NCBI GenBank assembly: GCA_016214925.1
Contig: JACRMO010000001.1
Location: 1,886-15,131, forward strand
Length of the DNA: 13,246 bases
Reading direction: 5' to 3'
DNA from: Gammaproteobacteria bacterium
GTDB lineage: Bacteria; Pseudomonadota; Gammaproteobacteria; Thiohalobacterales; Thiohalobacteraceae
Positions 1 through 6,447 of the stretch are shown in pieces (position 1 is the first letter of the stretch; every line of letters starts with the position of its first letter). Under the pieces are notes generated by a model. The model was not told the DNA's origin. It did not search any database and saw only the letters and a list, made by a program, of their open reading frames with translations. The position numbers and the translations under genes were made by a program.

Positions 1-28
1 GAAATTTGTAGATTATTGTTGTGATGCG

Positions 29-58
29 TTGACGCCACGGGAAAGTTACCAATAGAAT
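29..58 (+). promoter_or_regulatory. Probable sigma70 promoter of the retron
   Basis: A -35 box TTGACG (29-34, 5/6 to consensus) and a -10 box TAGAAT (53-58, 5/6) are separated by 18 bp. A start about seven bases after the -10 box falls at about 65, exactly where the a1 arm of the retron RNA begins (66). That agreement between two independent signals is the main reason to trust the call. It would drive the non-coding RNA and, by read-through, the effector and reverse transcriptase genes. No start site has been mapped; this is read from sequence only. Confidence 0.6.
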
Positions 59-65
59 TCATACC

Positions 66-228
66 GCCTCTTAGCTTGGTATTTGCTCAAAGGGAAAAGT
101 GAGCAGATGCTTAATGCCGGGTGTAAAGCCAGGCTGAATTGCATTGATTGGTATTCTACGGCGGGTTTTCACCCGCCTCATCGTACCGCTGAGTCGGGTG
201 AAAACCCGCCGCGCTCTGAGTAAGAGGC
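66..228 (+). ncRNA. Retron msr-msd non-coding RNA (Ec86/St85-like)
   Basis: This RNA would be the template and primer for msDNA made by the reverse transcriptase at 1183-2100. Its ends are defined by the a1 arm GCCTCTTA (66-73), which pairs perfectly with the a2 arm TAAGAGGC (221-228). Immediately after a1 is TTAGC, so G74 is the expected branching guanosine, in the same place as in Ec86. A 6-bp msr hairpin follows (84-89 with 100-105, 10-nt loop). A second possible stem is AATGC/GCATT (113-117 with 141-145). The long msd hairpin lies at 159-211. By analogy, msDNA would be copied from near a2 back to about 150, roughly 70 nt. Just past a2 is a run of seven T (231-237), so the a1/a2 stem plus T-run might limit read-through into the effector gene. 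The 163-nt length and the order RNA, effector, RT match the Ec86 type. Exact RNA and msDNA ends are inferred. Confidence 0.85.
159..211 (+). repeat. msd inverted repeat (17-bp stem) of the retron
   Basis: Positions 159-175 are the perfect reverse complement of 195-211. After one C/T mismatch (176/194), CTCA (177-180) pairs with TGAG (190-193), leaving a 9-nt loop TCGTACCGC (181-189). This is the long hairpin expected in msd, the part reverse-transcribed into msDNA. Each arm is also self-complementary: GGCGGGT/ACCCGCC around TTTC in the left arm, and CGGGT/ACCCG around GAAA in the right arm. The region could therefore fold as one long stem or two short ones. Confidence 0.85.
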
Positions 229-271
229 TATTTTTTTAAAGATTTTTAGAACAAACAAGACAAAGGAAGTT

Positions 272-1186
272 ATGTCACATCCCTTTGCCCACCCTAGTAG
301 CGAGTTATTGCTAGCATCGGTGGAGAAGGTTCTCTTTGATAAGCCCGTCTACCAACGCATGGACCGTCATATTGTTTTTGTATGCGGCGGTGCGGTTGGG
401 CCAAGGAAAAAATCCGCAAGGAATGGTTTCCTTCGCTATGCGGTACATGCTCTTCCTCAATTTCGTGTTTTCCTCGCTGAAGCTGCAACCAAAGATTTGG
501 TTCAGTTTAATGACCCCCAATTCGTGAATTTGGCTGAGTTCGAAAACTTAGTCGCTGATATCGCGGATTGCATTCTTATTTTCCCGGAGACGCCTGGCTC
601 CATTGCAGAGGTAGGTTATTTTTCTGCAAGCGTGAAAACTGTACGTAAGATTCTTATTGCAAATGACATTCGAAGGCAGCAAGAGTCATTTATAAATTTG
701 GGCCCTATTGATCTAATTAATCAGAATTCATTCTTTAAGCCTGTAATACATATCAGGCGACCACCGATTGAAGAGGACTTTAGAGCAATCCGTGATCGTC
801 TAACTTCTCGGCTGCCTACAAAGAATGCCAAGAAACTGGAATTGGAAAAAGGCGTAAGTCTCGCTGTGCGGGAGCGGTTTTTTATGGTTTTTGAGATCAT
901 CAATATATTCCGCATATTGACGATTGATAGCCTTGTTTACTGCATGTGTAAATTCTTTGGTGATCAGGATAAGAAAATTATTGGCCATATGCTTTCTGTA
1001 TTATGTGCCGCAAGGTATTTGGATAGGCATGGCGATGATTCGCAATATTTCTCTCCTTCAACAACCGCAGGATCATTCTTAGAATTTCGTGGGTCTGATA
1101 TCAATAAAATCAAGGTATCAATAGTACAGCATTATGCTTTGCATCATCCTGAGAGTGCATCTCTTATTAAGGGTAGTGGGATATGA
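272..1186 (+). CDS. Retron St85/Ec86-family effector (NDT-like N-glycosidase plus C-terminal helical/wHTH part)
   Basis: A 304-aa protein resembling the effector of retron Ec86 (Eco1). The N-terminal half has the nucleoside 2-deoxyribosyltransferase-like fold signature: IVFVCGG (34-40), a helix LAEFENLVADIADCI (87-101), then FPETPGSIAEVG (104-115), whose Glu113 sits where the family's catalytic Glu lies, and SFINLGP (139-145), a block also found in Ec86. The C-terminal part (about 205-300) is helical and fits the family's winged-helix region. In Ec86 the effector binds the RT-msDNA complex and is released or activated on phage infection; Eco1 has been reported to hydrolyse NAD+. That activity here is inference. 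The start at 272 has AAGGAAG at 263-269, a slightly short spacing. The gene ends in ATGA overlap with the reverse transcriptase gene, so the two are probably translationally coupled. Base composition is A+T-richer than the DNA to the right. Confidence 0.88.
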   Translation: MSHPFAHPSSELLLASVEKVLFDKPVYQRMDRHIVFVCGGAVGPRKKSARNGFLRYAVHALPQFRVFLAEAATKDLVQFNDPQFVNLAEFENLVADIADCILIFPETPGSIAEVGYFSASVKTVRKILIANDIRRQQESFINLGPIDLINQNSFFKPVIHIRRPPIEEDFRAIRDRLTSRLPTKNAKKLELEKGVSLAVRERFFMVFEIINIFRILTIDSLVYCMCKFFGDQDKKIIGHMLSVLCAARYLDRHGDDSQYFSPSTTAGSFLEFRGSDINKIKVSIVQHYALHHPESASLIKGSGI

Positions 1187-2100
1187 TTATCCAGCAGATA
1201 GCGAAATCGAGTGGGATCGAGGCTAGCTACCTTAGAACGATTGTGTCGACAGCGAGTCATCGTTACAAGATCTATAAGATCCCTAAGAAAACGGGTGGTG
1301 AGCGCGAAATTCATCACCCATCTCGCGAATTAAAATACCTACAAAGATGGCTTGTAGATAATGTCTTTGCATACCTGCCAGTCCATGAGGCGGTGTTTTC
1401 ATATCGTGATGGAAAGAGCATTCGCGATTTAGCTAAAAAACATGCTAACAGCCGGTACATGTTGCGTCTCGATTTTGCGAGTTTCTTTCCATCGATTGTT
1501 GGATCAGATGTGGTTAGGTTACTAAAGAATAACGTGGGGAGTGTCCCAATTAGCTTGACTACGCATGATCTCATGGATATACGAAATATTGTTTGCAGAT
1601 TCGGCCGGTTGACTATAGGTGCGCCAAGTTCGCCGGTGATTTCAAACGCGATTCTTTTTGAATTCGATAATTATATTTACAGTAAGTGCAAACAAATAGG
1701 TATTAGATATACGCGGTACGCAGATGATCTTATTTTCTCGAGCCAGAAGACGGGTGTTCTCAGTCGAGTAGAGGCTGATGTTATTGCGGCGTTAAAACAT
1801 CTTCCAGGGCCAAAATTGGCTATAAATGATAAAAAGACGGTATTTTCCTCCGGAAAAAATAGGCGTAAGGTGGTTGGGCTTGTAATTACTAGCGAGAAAA
1901 AAATATCTATTGGGCGAGACAAAAAAAGATACGTAAAAAGTCTCGTTTATAAATATATCAACGGTATTTTAAGTGCGGATGAGTTGGTGTATTTGCGTGG
2001 ATATTTGGCTTTCGTTAATTCAGTAGAGCCAGAGTTCCTTGCGATGCTGAGCGCAAAATATGGGAGCGATAAAATCCGTCTTATTACTCATCCTGTGTGA
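1183..2100 (+). CDS. Retron-type reverse transcriptase (St85/Ec86 family)
   Basis: A 305-aa RNA-directed DNA polymerase that would prime on the 2'-OH of G74 in the retron RNA and make msDNA. RT motifs in order: the IPKKTGGEREI block (33-43), motif A LDFASFFPSI (96-105, Asp97), GAPSSPVISNAI (146-157), motif C YADD (179-182, two catalytic Asp), and the C-terminal thumb from about 225. The retron hallmarks are present but altered. In the NAxxH position the sequence is LAKKH (83-87), keeping A and H but not N. The VTG position reads VVG (230-232). The length is normal for compact retron RTs. The ATG at 1183 overlaps the effector stop by 4 nt (ATGA). No separate promoter and no clear terminator are seen. 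Base composition is A+T-rich, typical of horizontally acquired defence genes. Confidence 0.92.
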   Translation: MIIQQIAKSSGIEASYLRTIVSTASHRYKIYKIPKKTGGEREIHHPSRELKYLQRWLVDNVFAYLPVHEAVFSYRDGKSIRDLAKKHANSRYMLRLDFASFFPSIVGSDVVRLLKNNVGSVPISLTTHDLMDIRNIVCRFGRLTIGAPSSPVISNAILFEFDNYIYSKCKQIGIRYTRYADDLIFSSQKTGVLSRVEADVIAALKHLPGPKLAINDKKTVFSSGKNRRKVVGLVITSEKKISIGRDKKRYVKSLVYKYINGILSADELVYLRGYLAFVNSVEPEFLAMLSAKYGSDKIRLITHPV

Positions 2101-2138
2101 TTTAATAAAAGACCTGAATCATTGCTTGTGTACTATGG

Positions 2139-2282
2139 ACTTCCTTCGAATCGGCCGAAGTGCAGCCGGGAATCATCCTCGATTACGACGCCAACAATCA
2201 GGTGATCGGCGTGGAGATCCTGCGCGTAAAAGAGCGTGTGCCGTCGGCTGACCTCCAGCATATCGATTTCAAGATTGCGTGA
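2139..2282 (+). pseudogene. 3' remnant of a DUF2283 gene
   Basis: In the frame ending at TGA 2280-2282 the sequence encodes ESAEVQPGIILDYDANNQ (from 2148), then VIGVEILRVKERV and DLQHIDF. DUF2283 proteins typically carry a block of the form PGxxLDYDxxGxVxGIEIL, so this is the C-terminal half of that small domain. The N-terminal half, normally with a DALYI-type block, is missing. The frame is closed upstream by TGA at 2115-2117 and contains no ATG. A GTG at 2160 would give 40 residues but has no ribosome binding site. The remnant has host-like G+C, unlike the retron that ends at 2100. It probably marks the right boundary of the retron insertion, which lies between about 2100 and 2148. DUF2283 genes are often found in toxin-antitoxin-like pairs; I recall DUF4258 as a common partner but cannot check it here. 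Confidence 0.72.
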
Positions 2283-2332
2283 GATGTTGCGCCGCCGCCG
2301 CGCTGTGCTATGCAACCCGAAGAAATGGTCAT

Positions 2333-3445
2333 TCAGCCCTCGCGCTGGTTGGCTGTGAGCGAGTAACGGGTACTACGTCCGCCGCTCTCGTCTTTTTTCA
2401 GTGCGCCACGATTGACCAGGTCGAGAATGTCACGATAGGCGGTGTCCTGCGAACACTTGGCGAGCTTGGCCCACTTGGATGTTGTCAGCCTGCCTTCGAA
2501 GCCATCCAGCAATCGGTTGAGTACGTTGATCTGGCGTGCGTTCAAAGGTTCCTTCGCGAAGCGTTCCCAGAAATGTGCCTTGGCAAGGACAGCGCCTAGT
2601 GTCTCTTTTGCGCCTTCGATGGCACGCAGCAGACAGCCCAGAAACCATTCCTGCCACGCTGTTACGTCAAGCCCGCCTTTTTGGGTGGTCTCAAGCATGT
2701 TGTAGTAGTCGTCACGTTCGCGGCGGATTTGCGCAGACAGACTGTAAAAGCGTTGGCCGGTATTTTCCGAGCGCGCCAATGCCATGTCCGCGATCGCACG
2801 CGCGATGCGGCCATTGCCATCATCGAAGGGGTGCAGGGTGACGAACCAGAGATGTGCAAGGCCCGCCGCGAGGAGTGGGTCCGTCTCTTTGGGTTGTTCA
2901 AACCCGTTCAGGAATCGAACCATCTCAGCGGGGATGCGCTGAGCGGGTGGCGCCTCATAGTGCACCTTCTCTTTACCAATGGCGCCGGAAACAACCTGCA
3001 TGGGGCCGTTGCTGTCATCTCGCCACGCGCCGACGCGGATTTCAGTCATGCCGCTATGACCGGTCGGAAACAACGCGGCATGCCACGCGAACAGCCGTTT
3101 TTGGGTCAGTGGTTGCGCATAATCGCCGGTCGCATCCAACATCATTTCCACCACGCCATCGACATGTCGATCGGCAGGCGCGAGGCCACCGACATCCAGC
3201 CCGAGGCGTCGGGCGATGGAGGAGCGCACCTGGCTGGGTTCCAGGACCTCGCCTTCGATTTCGCTCGACTTGACCACCTCTTCAGTCAGGGTCCGTAAGT
3301 GGGCTTCGCGGCGCAGGTCAAAACCGAGGGCCTCCATCTTCCCGAGCAGTCGGCCCTGTTCGTGAGACACCTGCGCGAGCAACTTCGCGAGACGTTTTTC
3401 GTCCCAGAAAAAGGCAGGCCAGTCAGGGTGTTCCCAGATATACAT
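2333..3445 (-). CDS. Fic-family AMP-transferase with N-terminal inhibitory motif and C-terminal HTH (SoFic-like)
   Basis: A 370-aa protein that would transfer AMP from ATP to a hydroxyl side chain of target proteins in the cytoplasm. The Fic active-site motif is intact: HPFDDGNGRIAR (205-216, catalytic His205). The inhibitory motif SSEIEG (60-65, Glu64) lies N-terminal to it, which defines a class II (intramolecularly inhibited) Fic protein. The C-terminal 70 residues (about 300-365) look like a winged helix, with the recognition region LTTSKWAKLAKCSQDTAYRD. Order and length match Shewanella SoFic. The target is unknown. The start at 3445 follows GGAG (3454-3457) with 8-nt spacing. The promoter and ribosome binding site overlap an array of inverted half-sites (3455-3549), so autorepression by its own HTH is likely but inferred. 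It reads towards the retron end and shares no operon with its neighbours. Confidence 0.9.
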   Translation of the reverse strand: MYIWEHPDWPAFFWDEKRLAKLLAQVSHEQGRLLGKMEALGFDLRREAHLRTLTEEVVKSSEIEGEVLEPSQVRSSIARRLGLDVGGLAPADRHVDGVVEMMLDATGDYAQPLTQKRLFAWHAALFPTGHSGMTEIRVGAWRDDSNGPMQVVSGAIGKEKVHYEAPPAQRIPAEMVRFLNGFEQPKETDPLLAAGLAHLWFVTLHPFDDGNGRIARAIADMALARSENTGQRFYSLSAQIRRERDDYYNMLETTQKGGLDVTAWQEWFLGCLLRAIEGAKETLGAVLAKAHFWERFAKEPLNARQINVLNRLLDGFEGRLTTSKWAKLAKCSQDTAYRDILDLVNRGALKKDESGGRSTRYSLTANQREG

Positions 3446-3454
3446 GGCTATAGC

Positions 3455-3549
3455 TCCGCAGAATATGCGGAGAATATGTGATCTATTCTCCGCACTGTCA
3501 AGCTAAACATCCGCAGAATATGCGGAGAATAGCCTGGCTATCCTCCGCA
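3455..3549. promoter_or_regulatory. Operator array upstream of the fic gene
   Basis: A 21-bp unit beginning CCGCAGAATATGCGG is repeated exactly at 3456-3476 and 3511-3531. Each copy is followed by an inverted partner: TGCGGAGAATA (3466-3476) with TATTCTCCGCA (3484-3494), 11/11 pairs; and TGCGGAGAATAGCC (3521-3534) with GGCTATCCTCCGCA (3536-3549), 13/14 pairs. In all there are six TCCGCA/TGCGGA half-sites, at 3455, 3466, 3489, 3510, 3521 and 3544. They cover the -10 box, the promoter spacer and the Shine-Dalgarno of the fic gene. The obvious candidate ligand is the HTH domain of that Fic protein. Confidence 0.75.
3473..3501 (-). promoter_or_regulatory. Promoter of the fic gene
   Basis: On the minus strand, a perfect -35 box TTGACA (3501-3496) is followed by a 17-bp spacer and CATATT (3478-3473, 4/6 to consensus). 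The predicted start is near 3466, giving a leader of about 20 nt before the ATG at 3445. The -10 box and spacer lie inside the operator half-sites, so a bound repressor would block polymerase. Confidence 0.6.
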
Positions 3550-3656
3550 AGCCGCATAAACGGGGGCGGTTTTCAGTGCCGAATATCCCGCGTGGCAGAC
3601 GTGCAGTAGGGCAGATATGGATGCGAGGACGGCTGTCGCGTAGGTGTGATTGGGGC

Positions 3657-5276
3657 TCAGCGCATCGGCGTACTACGAAACGGCTGCTGCAATCCTTTCA
3701 GCACGTCCAGATCTCGCGAATACACGTCGTTATAAAACCGCGCATCCCCCTGGCCATCCGGTTCGCTGGTCCAGTACATGAGAAACACGGTGATCGGGTT
3801 TTTCAGCCGTACTGTTTCATTCTTGGCGCTGGCCAATCTCGCTTCGAGCTTCGCCTCGTTCCACTTCTGCGGGTCATCCAGCAGGATGGTTGCCAGTGTG
3901 AACGGCTCTTCGACGCGTATGCAGCCGGAACTGAAGGAGCGATCGGCGCGTTTGAACAGGGCGCGGCTCGGGGTGTCGTGCAGATAAATGGAGTGTTCAT
4001 TGGGGAACATGAACTTGATGCGTCCCAGTGCATTCTTCGGCCCCGGTTCCTGGCGCACGGTATAGGGAAAATAGTTGGGTGACACCGAACTCAGGTCAAC
4101 GCGGCTGGTGTCGAGCACTTGCCCGGAACGGTCCAGCAGCACCATGTTGTTCTCCACGAGATACGCGGGGTTCTGCCGAATGCGGGGAATGACATCGTTC
4201 TTGAGGATGGTGGGTGGCACCGTCCAGGTGGGGTTGAGCACCAGGTAGGTCATCTTCGATTTGAAGATGGGTGTCTGTCGATAGGGCTTGCCGACCACCA
4301 CGCGACTGTTCCAGATGATATTGCCATTGTCCATCAGGTAGGCATGATAGCCGGCGATATTGACGATCAGGTAACGCGGCTCCTGGTCGCGAAACACCCA
4401 GCGAATCCGTTCGAGATTGATGCGCAATTGATCGATGCGTGATTCGACCGGGACGTTGATCGCCGCCAGCGTGCGCGCACCGACGAGGCCATCGACTTCG
4501 AGCCCCTGTTGCTGCTGAAAACGTTTGGCCGCATCTTCCAGATGCGCATCAAACAATCGCGCATCAGTGGCGGTAGTTGACGGCAGCGCCGCATCGGTCA
4601 CGGACAGCCGCGCGCGCAGGGCGGCAACGCGGGCGTCCCGATCGCCGGGGTGCAACGTGGCGCCGCCCGGCACGAACGGCCAGCCGCCGCTGCGGGCCAG
4701 CTCGCGATAATGGGCGAGTGCCGTGCGCAGGCCACTATAGAAAGCACCTTTGGGCGCCAGCTCGGTTGCGAGGAAGGTATCGAGTACCGGGGCTGCCACG
4801 GCCCGCTCGAACAAGGCGGTCGGCTCCTCATTGTGCAGGCGCCGGGTCAGATCCCGGTCGGGTTGCAGATCGTCGGGATCGATCTTGCCCAGATGCAGGT
4901 GATAGCTAAAGCGGATCAGGGCATCCATGGCCAATATGTCGCGCCCGGCCTGCAGACGTGGATTGTTATCGTCGGGCCAGGCAGACAGCACCGGGTAATG
5001 ATAATCCCCCGGATTCAGGCCATGTGTCTCGGCGCCCCGGAGCACGTCGAGCAATTCCTGAAAGCGCGCCGGCTTGGACCAGACCGGTTGGAAGCCGCGC
5101 TGCGCATAGAACGCCGGCAGCAGGGCGACGGCTGCAATCCGTTGGCCGGCGATGGCGCGGTCATCGCCCTTGAAGACGGCCTCGCTGTATTGGCGGATGG
5201 CTTCCTCGGTCGGTTCAAGTGCCTGTGCGAGACCGGAAAAAGTCAGTAGCAGGGTCAGAAGTGTCGACTTGATCAT
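3657..5276 (-). CDS. ldtD: L,D-transpeptidase, YcbB/LdtD type
   Basis: A 539-aa periplasmic enzyme that would form 3-3 (mDap-mDap) cross-links in peptidoglycan. Layout: signal peptide IKSTLLTLLLTFSGLAQA (2-19), a large scaffold region (about 25-230), a peptidoglycan-binding domain (about 237-275, with FQQQQGLEVDGLVGARTLAAIN), then the YkuD catalytic domain (about 300-480). Catalytic residues are visible: His433 in YLHDTPS and Cys452 in SFSSGCIRVEEP. Length and order match E. coli LdtD. The ORF opens further upstream (ATG at 5333 and 5285), but the Met at 5276 directly precedes the signal peptide. A TATAAC -10-like box on the minus strand (5301-5296) would start transcription near 5289, excluding 5333. 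No strong Shine-Dalgarno is seen for either downstream start. It is divergent from the mepK-like gene, whereas E. coli has the pair in the same direction. The stop is followed by the fic upstream region with no evident terminator. Confidence 0.92.
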   Translation of the reverse strand: MIKSTLLTLLLTFSGLAQALEPTEEAIRQYSEAVFKGDDRAIAGQRIAAVALLPAFYAQRGFQPVWSKPARFQELLDVLRGAETHGLNPGDYHYPVLSAWPDDNNPRLQAGRDILAMDALIRFSYHLHLGKIDPDDLQPDRDLTRRLHNEEPTALFERAVAAPVLDTFLATELAPKGAFYSGLRTALAHYRELARSGGWPFVPGGATLHPGDRDARVAALRARLSVTDAALPSTTATDARLFDAHLEDAAKRFQQQQGLEVDGLVGARTLAAINVPVESRIDQLRINLERIRWVFRDQEPRYLIVNIAGYHAYLMDNGNIIWNSRVVVGKPYRQTPIFKSKMTYLVLNPTWTVPPTILKNDVIPRIRQNPAYLVENNMVLLDRSGQVLDTSRVDLSSVSPNYFPYTVRQEPGPKNALGRIKFMFPNEHSIYLHDTPSRALFKRADRSFSSGCIRVEEPFTLATILLDDPQKWNEAKLEARLASAKNETVRLKNPITVFLMYWTSEPDGQGDARFYNDVYSRDLDVLKGLQQPFRSTPMR

Positions 5277-5383
5277 GACATGCATAGGCTGAATCGTTAT
5301 AGTCCGCGCCGGGAGTACCGCTAAGCCTACCATGGCGACGCGAGGGGCTCGCCATTTGTGATCGACAGCAAGGGATGGTTTGC

Positions 5384-5947
5384 ATGATAGATGACGCAGG
5401 TGACCGTATTTCTGACCCCCAGCGCCGTAGTTTTCTTCGCAGTTGCACAGCCATGATGGTTTTGGGCAGTGGCATGATTCCCTTCGGGCTTGCCCAGGCC
5501 TCCAGCTCTCGCGAGCTGCGGCTGCTGAACACCCACACCGGCGAACGTCTGCAGCAGTGTTATTTTCGTGATGGTGCCTTTGCCCCCGAAGCCTGTCAGC
5601 GCCTGAATCATTTCCTGCGCGATTTTCGCACCGGTGACGTGAACGTAATCGACCCCAGACTGTTCGATCTCCTCTACAGCGTGCAGCACGAAGTCGGACA
5701 TTGCGGGACCATCGAGATCATCTCCGGCTACCGTTCACCCGCGACAAATTCACGCCTGCACGCCGCATCGTCCGGCGTGGCAACGCACAGCCTGCATATG
5801 CAGGGTAAGGCGCTGGATATCCGCCTGAGCGGGTTCGACACTGCACGCTTACGCGACGCGGCGCTGTCCTTGCGGGCCGGCGGTGTCGGCTATTACGCGA
5901 AATCCGATTTCGTCCACGTGGACACCGGGCGGGTCCGCCACTGGTAG
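5384..5947 (+). CDS. mepK: MepK/YcbK-like DUF882 murein endopeptidase, Tat-exported
   Basis: A 187-aa zinc peptidase of the peptidase M15/DUF882 group. In E. coli the homologue cuts peptidoglycan cross-links, notably the 3-3 links made by L,D-transpeptidases. The N-terminus has a twin-arginine motif PQRRSFLR (12-19) and a hydrophobic stretch, as in E. coli. Zinc ligands are visible: His138 in HMQGKALD, Asp145 (H-x6-D), and His178 in FVHVDTG. The SGYRS block and the terminal RAGGVGYY...HVDTG...RHW also agree with MepK. I chose ATG 5384 because AAGGG (5370-5374) lies 9 nt upstream; at ATG 5375 that site would touch the start. The neighbour is the divergent ldtD-like gene, a functional pair known from E. 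coli. A clear terminator follows at 5976-6008. Confidence 0.92.
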   Translation: MIDDAGDRISDPQRRSFLRSCTAMMVLGSGMIPFGLAQASSSRELRLLNTHTGERLQQCYFRDGAFAPEACQRLNHFLRDFRTGDVNVIDPRLFDLLYSVQHEVGHCGTIEIISGYRSPATNSRLHAASSGVATHSLHMQGKALDIRLSGFDTARLRDAALSLRAGGVGYYAKSDFVHVDTGRVRHW

Positions 5948-5975
5948 CCGGCGCACTTGTTCTGAAATTATGCAG

Positions 5976-6008
5976 GCCCGCCGGGTAGTATCGATGGCGG
6001 GCTTTTTT
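5976..6008 (+). terminator. Rho-independent terminator after the mepK-like gene
   Basis: GCCCGCC (5976-5982) pairs with GGCGGGC (5996-6002) across a 13-nt loop and is followed directly by six T (6003-6008). It separates the mepK-like gene from the HIT gene that starts 30 nt later. Confidence 0.85.
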
Positions 6009-6037
6009 ATGCGCCCGAAACGCGAGATCATGCCGCC

Positions 6038-6436
6038 ATGACGAACCCCGATTCCGCCTGCCTGTTCTGCGACGCCTCCACGGCCATCTTCACGAACGAC
6101 CACGCCTTCGTGCGTTTCGACGACTTCCCGGTCAATCCCGGCCACTGTCTGATTATCCCGCGCCGGCACTTCGCCAGTTTCTTCGAGGCGACGTTGGAAG
6201 AGCGGGCAGCGATCTTCGCACTGGTCGATCAGGCGCGCGCGCAGGTGGACGATGAATTCCAGCCCGGCGGGTATAACATCGGCGTGAACGTCGGGCCGAT
6301 CGCCGGGCAGAGCGTCATGCATCTGCATGTGCATCTGATCCCGCGCTATGCCGGCGATGTGGAAAACCCGAAGGGTGGCGTGCGTGGTGTGGTCCCGAGT
6401 CGACAGAAGTACGATATCACCCAGCTGAAGCCGTGA
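6038..6436 (+). CDS. HIT-family nucleotide-binding protein
   Basis: A 132-aa cytoplasmic protein of the histidine-triad superfamily, which hydrolyses nucleoside phosphate conjugates or dinucleoside polyphosphates. The triad is HLHVHL (95-100), with the middle His97 expected to be the nucleophile. CLFC (8-11) is the usual cysteine pair of zinc-binding HIT proteins, and FDDFPVNPGHCLIIPRRH (27-44) is the standard substrate-side block. The C-terminus GGVRGVVPSRQKY is typical of HIT proteins longer than HinT. The substrate cannot be told from sequence. The ribosome binding site is weak (GAG at 6024-6026). The next gene begins 11 nt after the stop, so these are probably co-transcribed. Confidence 0.9.
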   Translation: MTNPDSACLFCDASTAIFTNDHAFVRFDDFPVNPGHCLIIPRRHFASFFEATLEERAAIFALVDQARAQVDDEFQPGGYNIGVNVGPIAGQSVMHLHVHLIPRYAGDVENPKGGVRGVVPSRQKYDITQLKP

Positions 6437-6447
6437 TGAGGTAAGCC

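Noticed and set aside
2160..2282. A 40-aa DUF2283 ORF starting at GTG 2160 as a functional gene
   Set aside because: No ribosome binding site, half a domain only, and no start codon upstream before the stop at 2115; treated as a remnant.
2681..3298. Plus-strand 205-aa ORF inside the fic gene
   Set aside because: A G+C-driven shadow ORF; the minus strand encodes an intact Fic domain.
3456..3549. Short CRISPR array
   Set aside because: Only two direct copies with inverted partners, a 34-bp gap containing a promoter, and no cas genes. The symmetry fits an operator.
4650..5249. Plus-strand 199-aa ORF inside the ldtD-like gene
   Set aside because: Shadow of a long, well-supported transpeptidase with no motif of its own.
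5277..5333. N-terminal extension of the LdtD-like protein to Met at 5333
   Set aside because: It would put 19 residues before the signal peptide, lacks a ribosome binding site, and begins upstream of the likely transcription start.
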